A stretch of DNA of 64,000 nt. Source: Gammaproteobacteria bacterium. GTDB lineage: Bacteria; Pseudomonadota; Gammaproteobacteria; Ga0077536. Below are positions 34,749-44,460 of the stretch, in pieces. A program made the translations under genes and the position numbers. A model generated the notes under the pieces. That model was not told the origin of the DNA and searched no databases. It saw nothing but the letters and a program-made list of their open reading frames with translations. The stretch is taken from NCBI GenBank assembly GCA_016209015.1, contig JACQWY010000012.1:1-64000 (forward strand). The letters run 5' to 3'. Position 1 is the first letter of the stretch. Every line of letters begins with the position of its first letter.

Positions 34749-35360
34749 ATGCAAAGCTCGGGCGGCTTCACGATCTTCGAACTGCTGATCACCGTGGCGG
34801 TGCTCGGCATCGCACTCTCGATCGGCGTGCCGTCGCTGCAGCAGTTCATCATGGACAACCGTCTCGTCTCGCAGCTCAATCAGCTCTCGAGCGCGCTCGC
34901 GCTCGCACGGAGCGAGGCCGTCAAGCAGAACGTGCCCGTCATCGTCTGTGTCAGCTCCGACGGCAAGAACTGCGATACCTCGGGCGTGAACTGGGATCGC
35001 GGCTGGATCGTCTTCGTCGATCGCAATGCGAACAGGAGCATCGACGGCAGCGGTGACGGCTGTGCCCAGGGCGCGACGGCGGACTGCGTGCTCGCCGTGC
35101 AGAGCGCGTTCCCGGCCGGCGTGACGACGCTCGTGCCCGCAACGGGCGTCGCGAAGCTGATCGGCTACGACGGCACGGGCGCCGCACGCTGCGACAAGGA
35201 TGCGGACGGCACGTTCGAGGACTGCGCGAGCGCGGCGAGCTATTTCACGCTGTGCGACAGCCGCGGCGCGGCCCATGCCCGCGCGCTCGCGGTCAGCCGC
35301 ACCGGGCGCAGCACGATCGCCGCGACGGATCCGCTGGGTGCTGCGCTGACATGTCCGTGA
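34749..35360 (+). CDS. GspH/FimT-family minor pseudopilin
   Basis: A 203-residue type IV pilin-like protein. The short leader MQSSGG is followed by FTIFELLITVAVLGIALS, the prepilin-peptidase site (Gly/Phe) with Glu at position 5, and a hydrophobic helix. It then has the GspH/FimT/FimU globular domain with paired cysteines. It would be a minor pilin near the pilus tip. The ATG at 34749 is set by the leader. It overlaps pilV by 10 bases, the first gene of the minor-pilin operon. Confidence 0.88.
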   Translation: MQSSGGFTIFELLITVAVLGIALSIGVPSLQQFIMDNRLVSQLNQLSSALALARSEAVKQNVPVIVCVSSDGKNCDTSGVNWDRGWIVFVDRNANRSIDGSGDGCAQGATADCVLAVQSAFPAGVTTLVPATGVAKLIGYDGTGAARCDKDADGTFEDCASAASYFTLCDSRGAAHARALAVSRTGRSTIAATDPLGAALTCP

Positions 35361-35932
35361 CGCGCTGTGCCGCCGCGCGCGGCTTCACGCTGCTCGAAGT
35401 GATGATCGCCGTGGTGGTGTTCTCGATAGGCCTGCTCGGTATCGCGGGCCTGCAGGTCGCGGGCATGCGCTTCACGCACGACGCGCACCTGCGCTCGATC
35501 GCGACCGCCCAGGCCGAGAACATGGCCGACCGGATGCGGACGAACGCGGCGGGCATGGCCGCCGGCAACTACGACGTCAGCGGCGCGATGCCGACGTCCT
35601 ATCCGAAGGACTGCGATGCCAGGCAGTGCACGCCGGCAGAGCTCGCCACCTTCGACCTCGTCTCCTGGAACACCGCGGTCGCGAACAAGGCGGTGGAAAG
35701 CAATGCCGGGCTCCTGCCGGGCGGCGACGGCGTCGTCTGTCTGGATTCGACCCCCGACGACGGCGACACCGGCAACTGGCAGTGCGACGACAAGGGATCG
35801 GTCTACGCCGTGAAGCTGCGTTGGGTCGAGCGCACGAGCGGCGCGAACGACACCGGACAGAAGACCACGGGCACCACGACGCTGTCGGCCGACACCGAGC
35901 GCCAGCGGCTCGTGCTGAGAGTGCTGCCGTGA
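35351..35932 (+). CDS. pilV: Type IV pilus minor pilin PilV
   Basis: A 193-residue prepilin with leader MSVTRCAAARG and processing before FTLLEVMIAVVVFSIGLLG. The Glu-5 and the following hydrophobic helix match the PilV family. The globular part contains cysteines likely to pair. It overlaps the previous gene, and pilW starts over its stop (GTGA). It is part of the minor-pilin priming complex that starts pilus assembly and carries PilY1. Confidence 0.9.
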   Translation: MSVTRCAAARGFTLLEVMIAVVVFSIGLLGIAGLQVAGMRFTHDAHLRSIATAQAENMADRMRTNAAGMAAGNYDVSGAMPTSYPKDCDARQCTPAELATFDLVSWNTAVANKAVESNAGLLPGGDGVVCLDSTPDDGDTGNWQCDDKGSVYAVKLRWVERTSGANDTGQKTTGTTTLSADTERQRLVLRVLP

Positions 35933-36954
35933 GGCGCGTCGGCGAGCGCGGCATCACGCTGATCGAGATGATGGTCGCGATCACGGTCGGTCTGATTCTC
36001 ATCGCCGGTGTCGTGCAGCTCTTCGTCAGCAACAAGAAGGCCTATCGCGTGCAGGAGGCGGCGAACGTGCTCGACGAGAACGCGCGCTACGCCGCGAACC
36101 AGCTCGAGTATCACCTGCGCATGGCGGATCACTGGGGCGGCGTGAAGGCGAGCGACGTCACCGTCGACGGCGGTGTGGCGGCGCTCGCCGCGGACTGCAA
36201 GCCGGCGAGCCCGACAATCAGCGCGACCGGCGTGCAGGGCTTCGACGGCGCCGGTGCGAACCCGCCGCTCGCCTGCATCCCGAAAGCCGATTACGCCGCG
36301 GACACGGACGTGGTGGCGCTGCATTTCGCGGGCCCGCTGCGCATCGATTCGGCAACGGTGCAGAAGGACGCGACCGGGCTCTACGTGCGTGCGGGCGTCG
36401 GTCGCCGCGCGATGATCTTCGACGGCGAGGACATCGCGAAGCTGCCGGGCGATCTCTACGATCCGGCGAAGCCCGACCCGGACCCGATCGCGAACTACGG
36501 CTACAACGCCGTCGTCTACTTCATCCGCGGATGTGCGAATCAGGATCTCACGCTCGCCACGCCGGTCTGCGACGCGAAATCGGACACCACGCCGACGCTC
36601 ACGCGCCTCGTGCTGAGCGGCAATCAGCTCGTGCAGGAGGATCTCGTCGCGGGCGTGGAGCAGATGCAGGTGAGTTACGGCGTCGACACGAACGGCGACC
36701 GCTCGGTCGATCGGTATGAGAACGCGACGGAGGTCACCGGCGCGAACGACTGGCCGAACGTCGTCGCCGTCCGCCTGAGCCTGCTCGTGCGCAATCCGGA
36801 GCTCGATCCGGTGTTCACCGACACCGCGACGTATCAGCTGCTCGGCGGCGCCGGCGGCACGACCGTGGCCGTCACGCCGGCGGCGGCCGTGCAGCACTAC
36901 CACCGCAAGCTCTTCAATTTCACCGTCCAGATCCGCAACACGACGCGAGGCTGA
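35929..36954 (+). CDS. pilW: Type IV pilus minor pilin PilW
   Basis: A 341-residue prepilin, with leader VRRVGERG and then ITLIEMMVAITVGLILIAG; the residue after the cleavage Gly is Ile rather than Phe. The large globular domain, ending in KLFNFTVQIRNTTRG, matches PilW. The GTG start overlaps the pilV stop by 4 bases, and pilX follows 2 bases after its own stop. Confidence 0.9.
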   Translation: MRRVGERGITLIEMMVAITVGLILIAGVVQLFVSNKKAYRVQEAANVLDENARYAANQLEYHLRMADHWGGVKASDVTVDGGVAALAADCKPASPTISATGVQGFDGAGANPPLACIPKADYAADTDVVALHFAGPLRIDSATVQKDATGLYVRAGVGRRAMIFDGEDIAKLPGDLYDPAKPDPDPIANYGYNAVVYFIRGCANQDLTLATPVCDAKSDTTPTLTRLVLSGNQLVQEDLVAGVEQMQVSYGVDTNGDRSVDRYENATEVTGANDWPNVVAVRLSLLVRNPELDPVFTDTATYQLLGGAGGTTVAVTPAAAVQHYHRKLFNFTVQIRNTTRG

Positions 36955-36956
36955 GC

Positions 36957-37586
36957 ATGTATCGGAAGCACCTCACGCGCCAGCGCGGCCTCGCTCTCGT
37001 CGTCGCGCTCGTACTGCTGCTCATCATGACCATGGTCGCGGTCGTCGCGATGCGCACGACCGCGCTCGATCTCAGGATGGCCTCGAACACGACCGTCACG
37101 CGGCGCGCGTTCCAGAATTCGGACGGCGCGCGCGTCTCGCTCGGACCGATGCTCGACGCGCACGTGTTCTACCGCGGCTGGCCGGGGGCGATCGGCGGCA
37201 GCCTGCCGGCGAACGTCGTCTTCCCCGTGCCCGTCGAAGTGAAGATCGCCGACGCGACGAAGATGTACTACATGGGTGACAACGGCACGCTCGCCGAGGC
37301 GATCAAGAGCGCGCCGCGCGCCGTCGACGTGCGCTTCCGCGCCGACGTGAATAACGACGGCAGCGTCGATGCGGCGGACATGTTCGCGGATCTCTGGGTG
37401 AGCCGCCTCGGCGCGCTGCCGGCGCCGGGCTCGGGCGCGGCGCAGGGTGCCGGCTATCTCGGGCCCGGCGTCGGTGCGGCGGGCTCGGACGCCTATGTCT
37501 TCTTCGATCTCCGCTCGAAGGGCGAGTCCGTCGGCAATGCCGCGTCGACCACGAGCGCCGATTACCGCGCGCTCATTCGCAACTGA
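36957..37586 (+). CDS. pilX: Type IV pilus minor pilin PilX
   Basis: A 209-residue protein with N-terminal RQRGLALVVALVLLLIMTMV, the PilX pattern (no classical Glu-5 leader, a long hydrophobic helix) and the family end. It lies 2 bases after pilW and 24 before pilY1. PilX links the minor pilins and PilY1. The globular part is short for the family. Confidence 0.85.
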   Translation: MYRKHLTRQRGLALVVALVLLLIMTMVAVVAMRTTALDLRMASNTTVTRRAFQNSDGARVSLGPMLDAHVFYRGWPGAIGGSLPANVVFPVPVEVKIADATKMYYMGDNGTLAEAIKSAPRAVDVRFRADVNNDGSVDAADMFADLWVSRLGALPAPGSGAAQGAGYLGPGVGAAGSDAYVFFDLRSKGESVGNAASTTSADYRALIRN

Positions 37587-37610
37587 TTCCGGCACGGAGG
37601 AGACTCGACC

Positions 37611-40600
37611 ATGAACGTACGCTGTCAGGAGCTCCGGGCGCTGGTGCACGGAATCGCGTTGAGCCTGCTGTGCGCGCCGGCGATCTGGTCGGCGCCCGCG
37701 CGCGCGAACTGGACGGGTGCGGTCAACGCGACCTACGCCGCGAATCCGATCACGACCGTCCAGGCCGCGACACCGCTCGTCATGCTCGCGGTGAACCGCG
37801 ACCAGCAGCTCTTCTTCAAGGCCTACAACGATTTCACGGATCTCGAGGGCGACGGCACGATAGAGCGCAGCTACGACGACACGTTCCAGTACTACGGCTA
37901 CTTCCATTCGCAGCGCTGTTACACCTACGACGACACGGGCAGGGTGTTCGGCGTGTCGGCCGTCGCCACCGGCGCGAACGGCCACTACTGCACGAACGCC
38001 TGGAGCGGCAATTTCCTGAACTGGGCGACGATGACGCGCATCGACATCGTGCGCAAGATTCTCTACGGCGGCCAGCGCTCGACGGATACCGCGACCGCGA
38101 CCGTGCTCGAGCGCGCGAACCTGCCGACGGACGGCCACAGCTTCGCGAAGTATTACGACGGCGCCGACCTCCCGCAGCTCACGCCGTACACCGCGCTGAA
38201 GACCGACACCACGAACGGCGGCAACAAGGACGGCGTCGACAACTTCGACGAGGGCATCACGATCTGCAACACGACGCCGGCGTTCGCGCCGGCGAGCCAG
38301 AACTCGCAGACCACGGTCGCCGCGCCCGTGTTGCGCGCGGTGAAGGGCAATTACCAGCTCTGGGCCGCGAACGAGCGCTGGCAGTGCACGTGGCAGGCCG
38401 AGGAGCCGTCCGTGAACCGCGACTACGGCACGGCGAACCAGCCGAGCCTCTCCTCGATCGACACGGCGAACAGCGGCGGCACGAAGGTCGCCGAGCCCCT
38501 GTCCGCGAGCTCGCCCTCGAAGGACAGGAACGGCGTCGTGGTCGGCGACCCGCCCGCGGCCTCCCAGCTCAAGACGCCCGGCGGCACCGCGGATCACGTG
38601 GTACGCGTCAAAGTCTGCGAGGGGACGTATTTCGACCCGGCGAAAAATCTCGAGAACTGCACGGCGTACGGAGGGAACATGAAGCCCGAGGGCCTGTTGC
38701 AGCGCTACGGGCTGAAGAATCAGATCGCCTTCGGCCTCGTCACGAGCAGCTATCAGAAGAACATCTCCGGCGGCGTGCTCCGCAAGAACGCCGGCGGCAT
38801 GACCGACGAGGTCGACACCGCGACCGGCGTATTGCTCAATCCTTCGCCCGCGACGCCGTCCATCATCAGGACGCTCGGTCTGCTGCGCGTCTACGGCTAT
38901 GGCTACGCCCAGGGCACGTATCGCGGCAGCCTCGGCAGCGACAGCGGTGTCGATACCTGCGACTGGCAGCTCACGACGATCACCGAAGGCAAGTGCAACA
39001 GCTGGGGCAATCCGGTCTCCGAGGTCTTCCTCGAGGCCATCCGCTATTTCGCCGTACCCGCGCCGCGCGCGCCGACGGCCGGGTTCGACGCGACGGATTC
39101 GGGCTTCCTCGCCGGCCTCATGAACGACAGATGGACGACGGACCCGCTCTCGGCGAACAACGCCTGCGCCTCGCTGAACATCGTCGCCTTCGACGCGAGC
39201 CGCTCGTCCTACGACATGAACCAGACGAACGCCTATTCGCCGCCGATCGATCCGATCGCGACGACGGATGCCGTGGCCGCGGGCGAGGGCATCCTCGGCA
39301 ATCAGTACTTCATCGGCGAAACCGCGAGCGCGACGGACCGGATGTGCACGCCGAAAGCGATCTCCTCGCTCGGCACGTCCTACGGCCAGTGTCCGGAAGC
39401 GCCGAACCTGCGCGGCTCCTACCAGATGGCGGGCATGGCCTACTACGCCCATACCCACGACATCCGCCCCGATCTCACCGGCACGCAGACGATCAACACG
39501 TTCACCGTCGCGCTCGCGACGAACACCCCGACGATCGTCGTGCCGATCGGTCCGGCGGGGCAGGGCAAGCCGACGATCAGCATCCTGCCGGCGTATCGCT
39601 ACAGGCCTGTCGCTGCGGATCCCGCGCAGGACGGCGCCGGTCAGTTCATGGACTTCAAGATCGTCCAGCCGCACGTCGAGGTCACGAGCAAGACGGACAT
39701 GACGCCGAAGGCCGGCACGGGCATCTTCTACGGCAAGTTCTACATCAACTACGACGACAGCCAGCAGGGCGGAGATTTCGATCAGGACGTGTGGGGCACG
39801 CTGTCCTACGTGCTCGACACGACAGTCGGCCCCGCGAAGATCACGATCACGACGACGGCGGTCTCGGAATCGACGGCATGCCCGACCTCGACCTGCGCCG
39901 GCCATCTCTTCGGCTTCATCACGAGCGGCACGACCCAGGACGGCTTCCACGCCTATTCCGGTGTCATCAACGCGAGGTACACCGATCCGACCGGCGTCAC
40001 CGGCTGCACGCACTGCCGCGCGCTGCCGGGCAGCACGTTCGCGGACAGTCCGGGCCCGGGCGAGACGCCGCAGCGCGGCCCGCAGTCCTATACGTTCACG
40101 ATCTCGGGCAAGGGCTCCGCGAATCAGTTGCAGTCGCCGCTCTGGTATGCGGCGAAGTGGGGCGGCTTCACGGATTCGAACGGCAACAACCTGCCCGATC
40201 TGCAGCCGGAATGGGACGTCAAGGACACGAGCGGCAACGACAAGCCCGGCGGCGACGGCGTGCCCGACAACTATTTCTACGTGACGAATCCGAGTGCGCT
40301 CGAGAACGCGCTCATGACGGTCTTCAACCGCATCATCGAGCGCGTGTCCTCGGGCACCGCCGCGGCGGTCGTCGCGAACGATCAGGAAGGGACGGGCGCG
40401 GTCTATCAGGCGCTCTACAATCCGCTGTTCAAGGACGACACGGCGGCGAAGAACCAGGTGCAGTGGTTCGGCACGTTGCACGCGCTGTGGGTCGACAAGT
40501 TCGGTTACATCCGCGAGGACAATGCGACGAAGGGCACGCAGGGCAAGCTCGACGGCTACGATGTCGATCAGGTGATCGACGTTTTCTACGACACCGTCGA

Positions 40601-42821
40601 TCGCCGCTCGAAAGTGCGGCGCTGGACGAGCAGCGACGCGACGACGTTCAAGCCCACCGGCTCGACCATCGTCGAGCTCTCCGCGCTGCGCCCGATCTGG
40701 GACGCCCAGCAGCGCCTGACGAATCTCGTCGACACGAACATTCCGACCCAGCGCAGCTACGGCCAGACCGCCGATAACGGGCGCTACATATTCACCTGGT
40801 TCGACAACGACGGGAACGGCATCGTCGATGCCGCGACCGAAGTCGCCGACTTCACCGCGGCGAGCATCATGGCCTCGAACTACCGCTGGCTCGACGTGCA
40901 CGTCAATGCGACGGACACGGTCGCGACCGACGTCGCGAACGCACAGGCGCTCGTGAACTGGGTGCGCGGCGAGGATACGGGCCTCACGCAGTTCCGCAAT
41001 CGCACCGTCGACTACGACGGCGACGGCTCGGCGGCGCTCGCGAACGGCGCGCCCGAGGTGATGCGGCTCGGCGACATCGTGAACTCGACGCCGGTGCCGG
41101 TCGGCACACCGGCGGACGCCTACGACCTGCTCTCGCTCGACAAGTCCTACGGGCTCTTCCGGCAGAAGTATCTCAATCGCCGGCAAGTGGTCTACGTCGG
41201 CGCGAACGACGGCATGCTGCACGCGTTCAACGCGGGCTTCTACGATGCCGTGAACCGGCAGTTCCAGTTGCAGTTGAACGGCGAGACCCGGCATCCGCTC
41301 GGCAGCGAGCTGTGGGCCTACGTGCCGAAGAATCTGCTGCCGCATCTGCAGTGGCTCGCGAGCAAGAACTACGCGCACGCCTATTACGTCGACGAAACGG
41401 TGCGGACTTTCGACGCGAAGATCTTCGACGCCTCGGATCCCGACCATCCCGGCGGCTGGGGCACGGTGCTGGTCGCCGGCATGCGCTTCGGCGGCGGCTC
41501 CGACGACACGGCGCTCGCGATCGACGTGAAGGGCGACGGCAGGACGATCGTGAAGACGAAGTCCGCCTATGTCGTCATGGATGTCACGAATCCCGAGAAG
41601 CCGCCGGTGCTGCTCGCCGAGCTCACGCCGCCGAATCTGCAGTTCTCGACCTCGTTCCCGCAGGTCGCCGTGTTCTCCGATCCGGTGACCGGCACGCCGA
41701 ACACGTGGGATCTCGTCTTCGGCAGCGGGCCCTCGGATCTCGGCACGGCGAGCTACACCTCGGGCAGCGCGCCCGTGCGCCACGCGCAGCTCTTCGTCTA
41801 CAACCTCGCGAACCTCTCGAACACCGCGGCGGGATCGCTCGCCGGGCTGACGAAGACGTTCACGCTCGGCGACGCCGACGTCTTCATCGGCGATCCGGTC
41901 GTTTCGGACTTCAATCTGAACGAGAAGGCCGAGGCGATCTATTTCGGCACCGTCGGCAAGCCCTCGGACACCGCGACGAACCAGGGTGCGCTCTACCGGC
42001 TCTCGGTCGGCGAGAACGACGATCCCTCGACCTGGGTCGGTCCGTTCAAGCTGCTCGCGAACGTCGACAAGCCGTTCGCCTCGCAGCCGACGCTGTCGAT
42101 CGACGAGAAGTTCAACCCGTGGGTGTTCGCGGGCAGCGGGCGCCTCTACGTCAACCAGGACAAGAACACGGACAACACGCAGACGCTCTATGGCTTCATG
42201 GATCCGAACCCGCCGGTGAACGGTACCGGCACGGGTCCTTCGACGACGCCGATCACGGCGGATGCGAGCAAGTTCGTCGACGTCTCGAAGGCCGCGGTGC
42301 TGAGCAACGGGGATGTCTACATGAACGGCACGGTGTCGGGTGCGGCGACGACGACGTTCGCCGGGCTGCAGACGCAGGTCGCGACCGCGGGCGGCTGGCT
42401 CTTCAACTACCAGAATCCGAGCTCGGTGCAGGCCGAGCGCAGCATCACGCGCGCGACGCTGCTCGATCAGATCCTGTTCTCGACGGCCTATACGCCGAGC
42501 CTCGATCTGTGCGCGCAGGAAGGGACGAGCCGGCTCCTCGGCCTGTACTACAAGACCGGAACGCCGGTGCCCGGGGGCGTGTTCGGCACCCAGGCCTGTG
42601 CGGGTTGTCCCTCGGGCGTGACGCAGTCCATCGGCAGCGTCACGCTCGGCGTCGGCATCGCGTCCTCCCCGAGCATCCACATCGGCCACCAGGACGTGCC
42701 GGGTAAAGTCACCGTCATCACGCAGGGTTCGACGGGTGCGATCGCGACCACGCAGGGGCAAACGCTCGGCGGCATCAGGAACGGCGAAATCTCGTGGCGC
42801 CATCAGCGCGGCGCGGACTGA
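37611..42821 (+). CDS. pilY1: PilY1-type pilus-tip adhesin/assembly protein
   Basis: A 1736-residue exported protein with a signal peptide (about 1-32, PARA/NWTG). The C-terminal half (about 1150-1690) is the PilY1 beta-propeller, with RRQVVYVGANDGMLHAFNAG and LGSELWAYVPKNLLPHLQW. A calcium-binding type loop DNDGNGIVD lies at about 1066-1074. The N-terminal half is long and variable and carries many cysteines. PilY1 proteins promote pilus extension, surface sensing and adhesion. It is longer than P. aeruginosa PilY1 (about 1160). No pilE gene follows it here. A 6.1-kb open frame on the opposite strand is a composition artefact. Confidence 0.93.
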   Translation: MNVRCQELRALVHGIALSLLCAPAIWSAPARANWTGAVNATYAANPITTVQAATPLVMLAVNRDQQLFFKAYNDFTDLEGDGTIERSYDDTFQYYGYFHSQRCYTYDDTGRVFGVSAVATGANGHYCTNAWSGNFLNWATMTRIDIVRKILYGGQRSTDTATATVLERANLPTDGHSFAKYYDGADLPQLTPYTALKTDTTNGGNKDGVDNFDEGITICNTTPAFAPASQNSQTTVAAPVLRAVKGNYQLWAANERWQCTWQAEEPSVNRDYGTANQPSLSSIDTANSGGTKVAEPLSASSPSKDRNGVVVGDPPAASQLKTPGGTADHVVRVKVCEGTYFDPAKNLENCTAYGGNMKPEGLLQRYGLKNQIAFGLVTSSYQKNISGGVLRKNAGGMTDEVDTATGVLLNPSPATPSIIRTLGLLRVYGYGYAQGTYRGSLGSDSGVDTCDWQLTTITEGKCNSWGNPVSEVFLEAIRYFAVPAPRAPTAGFDATDSGFLAGLMNDRWTTDPLSANNACASLNIVAFDASRSSYDMNQTNAYSPPIDPIATTDAVAAGEGILGNQYFIGETASATDRMCTPKAISSLGTSYGQCPEAPNLRGSYQMAGMAYYAHTHDIRPDLTGTQTINTFTVALATNTPTIVVPIGPAGQGKPTISILPAYRYRPVAADPAQDGAGQFMDFKIVQPHVEVTSKTDMTPKAGTGIFYGKFYINYDDSQQGGDFDQDVWGTLSYVLDTTVGPAKITITTTAVSESTACPTSTCAGHLFGFITSGTTQDGFHAYSGVINARYTDPTGVTGCTHCRALPGSTFADSPGPGETPQRGPQSYTFTISGKGSANQLQSPLWYAAKWGGFTDSNGNNLPDLQPEWDVKDTSGNDKPGGDGVPDNYFYVTNPSALENALMTVFNRIIERVSSGTAAAVVANDQEGTGAVYQALYNPLFKDDTAAKNQVQWFGTLHALWVDKFGYIREDNATKGTQGKLDGYDVDQVIDVFYDTVDRRSKVRRWTSSDATTFKPTGSTIVELSALRPIWDAQQRLTNLVDTNIPTQRSYGQTADNGRYIFTWFDNDGNGIVDAATEVADFTAASIMASNYRWLDVHVNATDTVATDVANAQALVNWVRGEDTGLTQFRNRTVDYDGDGSAALANGAPEVMRLGDIVNSTPVPVGTPADAYDLLSLDKSYGLFRQKYLNRRQVVYVGANDGMLHAFNAGFYDAVNRQFQLQLNGETRHPLGSELWAYVPKNLLPHLQWLASKNYAHAYYVDETVRTFDAKIFDASDPDHPGGWGTVLVAGMRFGGGSDDTALAIDVKGDGRTIVKTKSAYVVMDVTNPEKPPVLLAELTPPNLQFSTSFPQVAVFSDPVTGTPNTWDLVFGSGPSDLGTASYTSGSAPVRHAQLFVYNLANLSNTAAGSLAGLTKTFTLGDADVFIGDPVVSDFNLNEKAEAIYFGTVGKPSDTATNQGALYRLSVGENDDPSTWVGPFKLLANVDKPFASQPTLSIDEKFNPWVFAGSGRLYVNQDKNTDNTQTLYGFMDPNPPVNGTGTGPSTTPITADASKFVDVSKAAVLSNGDVYMNGTVSGAATTTFAGLQTQVATAGGWLFNYQNPSSVQAERSITRATLLDQILFSTAYTPSLDLCAQEGTSRLLGLYYKTGTPVPGGVFGTQACAGCPSGVTQSIGSVTLGVGIASSPSIHIGHQDVPGKVTVITQGSTGAIATTQGQTLGGIRNGEISWRHQRGAD

Positions 42822-42957
42822 GCCGGGCCCACATTGGCGCATGTGACGCGCCCACCGCGGCGCTGTCGGCTGTCCCGTGGCTCGTGTAGCATTCCTCGCG
42901 GGGGACGGCCGAGCACCCTCGAAAGGATGCGCCGTTGGATTTCCGGGTGAGGTCTGC

Positions 42958-43833
42958 ATGAGCACGAGTGCCGCGTGGTTCAGGCGGTGGACCGAATCGA
43001 CATCGGGCCCGGGCTTCATTGCGGGCGCGTTCCTCGCGGTCGCCGCGATCGGCGGTCTGCAATATCTCGTCGGTTACGAAATCCCCGTCTGGATCTTCTC
43101 GCTCTTCCCCATCGGCCTCGCCGCCTGGCACGGCGAACGCACCACGGTCTATCTCCTCGCGACGAGTGCTGCGGGCGCGTGGTTCGCCGCGGATTTCACC
43201 AGCGGCCATCAGTATTCGGCGGCCGCGATCCCGGTCGGCAACGCCCTGCTGTACGGCGGCTGCTTCGCGATCTTCGGCCGCCTCGTGCAGGCGCTGCGCG
43301 CGAGCCTCGGTCGCGAGCGCCATCTCGCGCGCACCGATGCGCTGACCGGCCTGTCGGGCCGTCGCGCCTTCGAAGAGCAGCTCGAGCGCGATCTCGCGCA
43401 CGCGCGGCGCTACGGGCGGCCGATCACGCTCGCCTACATGGATCTCGACGACTTCAAGGCACTCAACGATTCGAACGGTCACGCCGAGGGCGATGCGCTG
43501 TTGCGCGAGGTCGGCCGCACGCTGAAGAACGTCACGCGCGGCACGGACATGGTCGCGCGCATCGGCGGCGACGAATTCGCGTTGATCCTCCCGGAAACGG
43601 ATCAGCAGGCCGCCGTCGAAATCCTCAATCGCCTGAAGCCCGCGCTGCGCCGTTCCTTCGACGCGCGCAGCACGGGCGTCGGCTGCAGCATCGGTGCGGT
43701 CACGTTCCACGACGTGCCGCGCGGCGCGAGCGCCGCGCTCGATGCCGCGGACAAGCTCATGTACCGCGCGAAGCGCGAAGGCAAGAACAACACCGTCTTC
43801 AAGCTCGTCGAGCGCGAAGAGAGCGAAGCGTAA
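42958..43833 (+). CDS. Membrane-bound diguanylate cyclase
   Basis: A 291-residue protein. About four hydrophobic segments (18-40, 47-62, 69-86 and 92-110) form a small membrane sensor; a GGDEF domain follows (about 125-285) with the active-site motif RIGGDEFAL. It would make c-di-GMP from two GTP. No I-site RxxD is obvious before the motif. The ATG at 42958 is preferred to upstream starts because the membrane domain begins soon after it. It follows pilY1 after 136 bases, so c-di-GMP could feed into pilus control. Confidence 0.9.
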   Translation: MSTSAAWFRRWTESTSGPGFIAGAFLAVAAIGGLQYLVGYEIPVWIFSLFPIGLAAWHGERTTVYLLATSAAGAWFAADFTSGHQYSAAAIPVGNALLYGGCFAIFGRLVQALRASLGRERHLARTDALTGLSGRRAFEEQLERDLAHARRYGRPITLAYMDLDDFKALNDSNGHAEGDALLREVGRTLKNVTRGTDMVARIGGDEFALILPETDQQAAVEILNRLKPALRRSFDARSTGVGCSIGAVTFHDVPRGASAALDAADKLMYRAKREGKNNTVFKLVEREESEA

Positions 43834-43846
43834 GGCCTGCCCGCGC

Positions 43847-43860
43847 TTGACCTCGGTCAA
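43847..43860. promoter_or_regulatory. FNR/Crp-family-like dyad
   Basis: TTGACCTCGGTCAA is a perfect dyad of the TTGAC-N4-GTCAA type. It lies 72-85 bases before the start of the gene at 43932. It also forms part of a hairpin after the diguanylate cyclase, so it could be a terminator stem instead. Confidence 0.45.
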
Positions 43861-43931
43861 GCACGGATTCGTGCCCGCGCCGCGCCGCGCGTATGCTCCC
43901 CGTGCAGTCGCTACGCTGTCGAGGTGCACCC

Positions 43932-44384
43932 ATGAACGTTCACGCCACCGCGACCGGGCCGGGCCCGGCCGATCCCGCGCTCTCCCTGCCGCGCTGGCTG
44001 TGGGAAGAGACGAAATTCCATCTCCTGCCCTGGGGCCCGCACGTCTGGCGCGCGAGCGCGGCGCGCGGTCTCGGCCTCGGCTTCGCCGTGCTCGTGACGC
44101 TCGCCTGGCTGCTCTCCGGCACGGGACATCTGGGACCGGCGGTCGTCACCGCGTGGTGGTGCGGCTGGAGCGTCTACGAGCTCGCCTGCCGCCGCGTGAA
44201 TCTGCCGTGGATCAAGGAGGGCCCGTGGTGGCGGCGCGATTTCCGCCGCGCTTCGCTCGCCGACCTCGCGGCGTATGTCGCGACGAAGAATCTGCTCGTC
44301 GGCGTCGTGTTGTTCTCCGCGCTGAGCTCGCTCGGCGTGCTGAAGTGGCTCGGCGAGCAGCCGACGCTCGCCTGGCTGCACTGA
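43932..44384 (+). CDS. Small membrane protein of unknown function
   Basis: A 150-residue protein with membrane segments at about 44-60, 66-82 and 118-138 and a Trp-rich surface (WKxL-like LPRWLWEETKFHLLPWGPHV). I do not recognise the family. An FNR-type dyad lies upstream, and a hydratase gene follows 76 bases after its stop. Confidence 0.6.
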   Translation: MNVHATATGPGPADPALSLPRWLWEETKFHLLPWGPHVWRASAARGLGLGFAVLVTLAWLLSGTGHLGPAVVTAWWCGWSVYELACRRVNLPWIKEGPWWRRDFRRASLADLAAYVATKNLLVGVVLFSALSSLGVLKWLGEQPTLAWLH

Positions 44385-44460
44385 GCGGGAGGCAGCGCCG
44401 CGCATCCTCGACGTAGAATGGCGTCTTTCGTCATTCCGCAACCAACGAGGGGGATTGCCA

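Noticed and set aside
36897-43019. 2040-codon open frame on the minus strand opposite the pilus genes
   Set aside because: It runs opposite PilW, PilX and PilY1, is Arg/Val/Glu-rich and has no recognisable domains. Long antisense frames are expected in GC-rich coding DNA.
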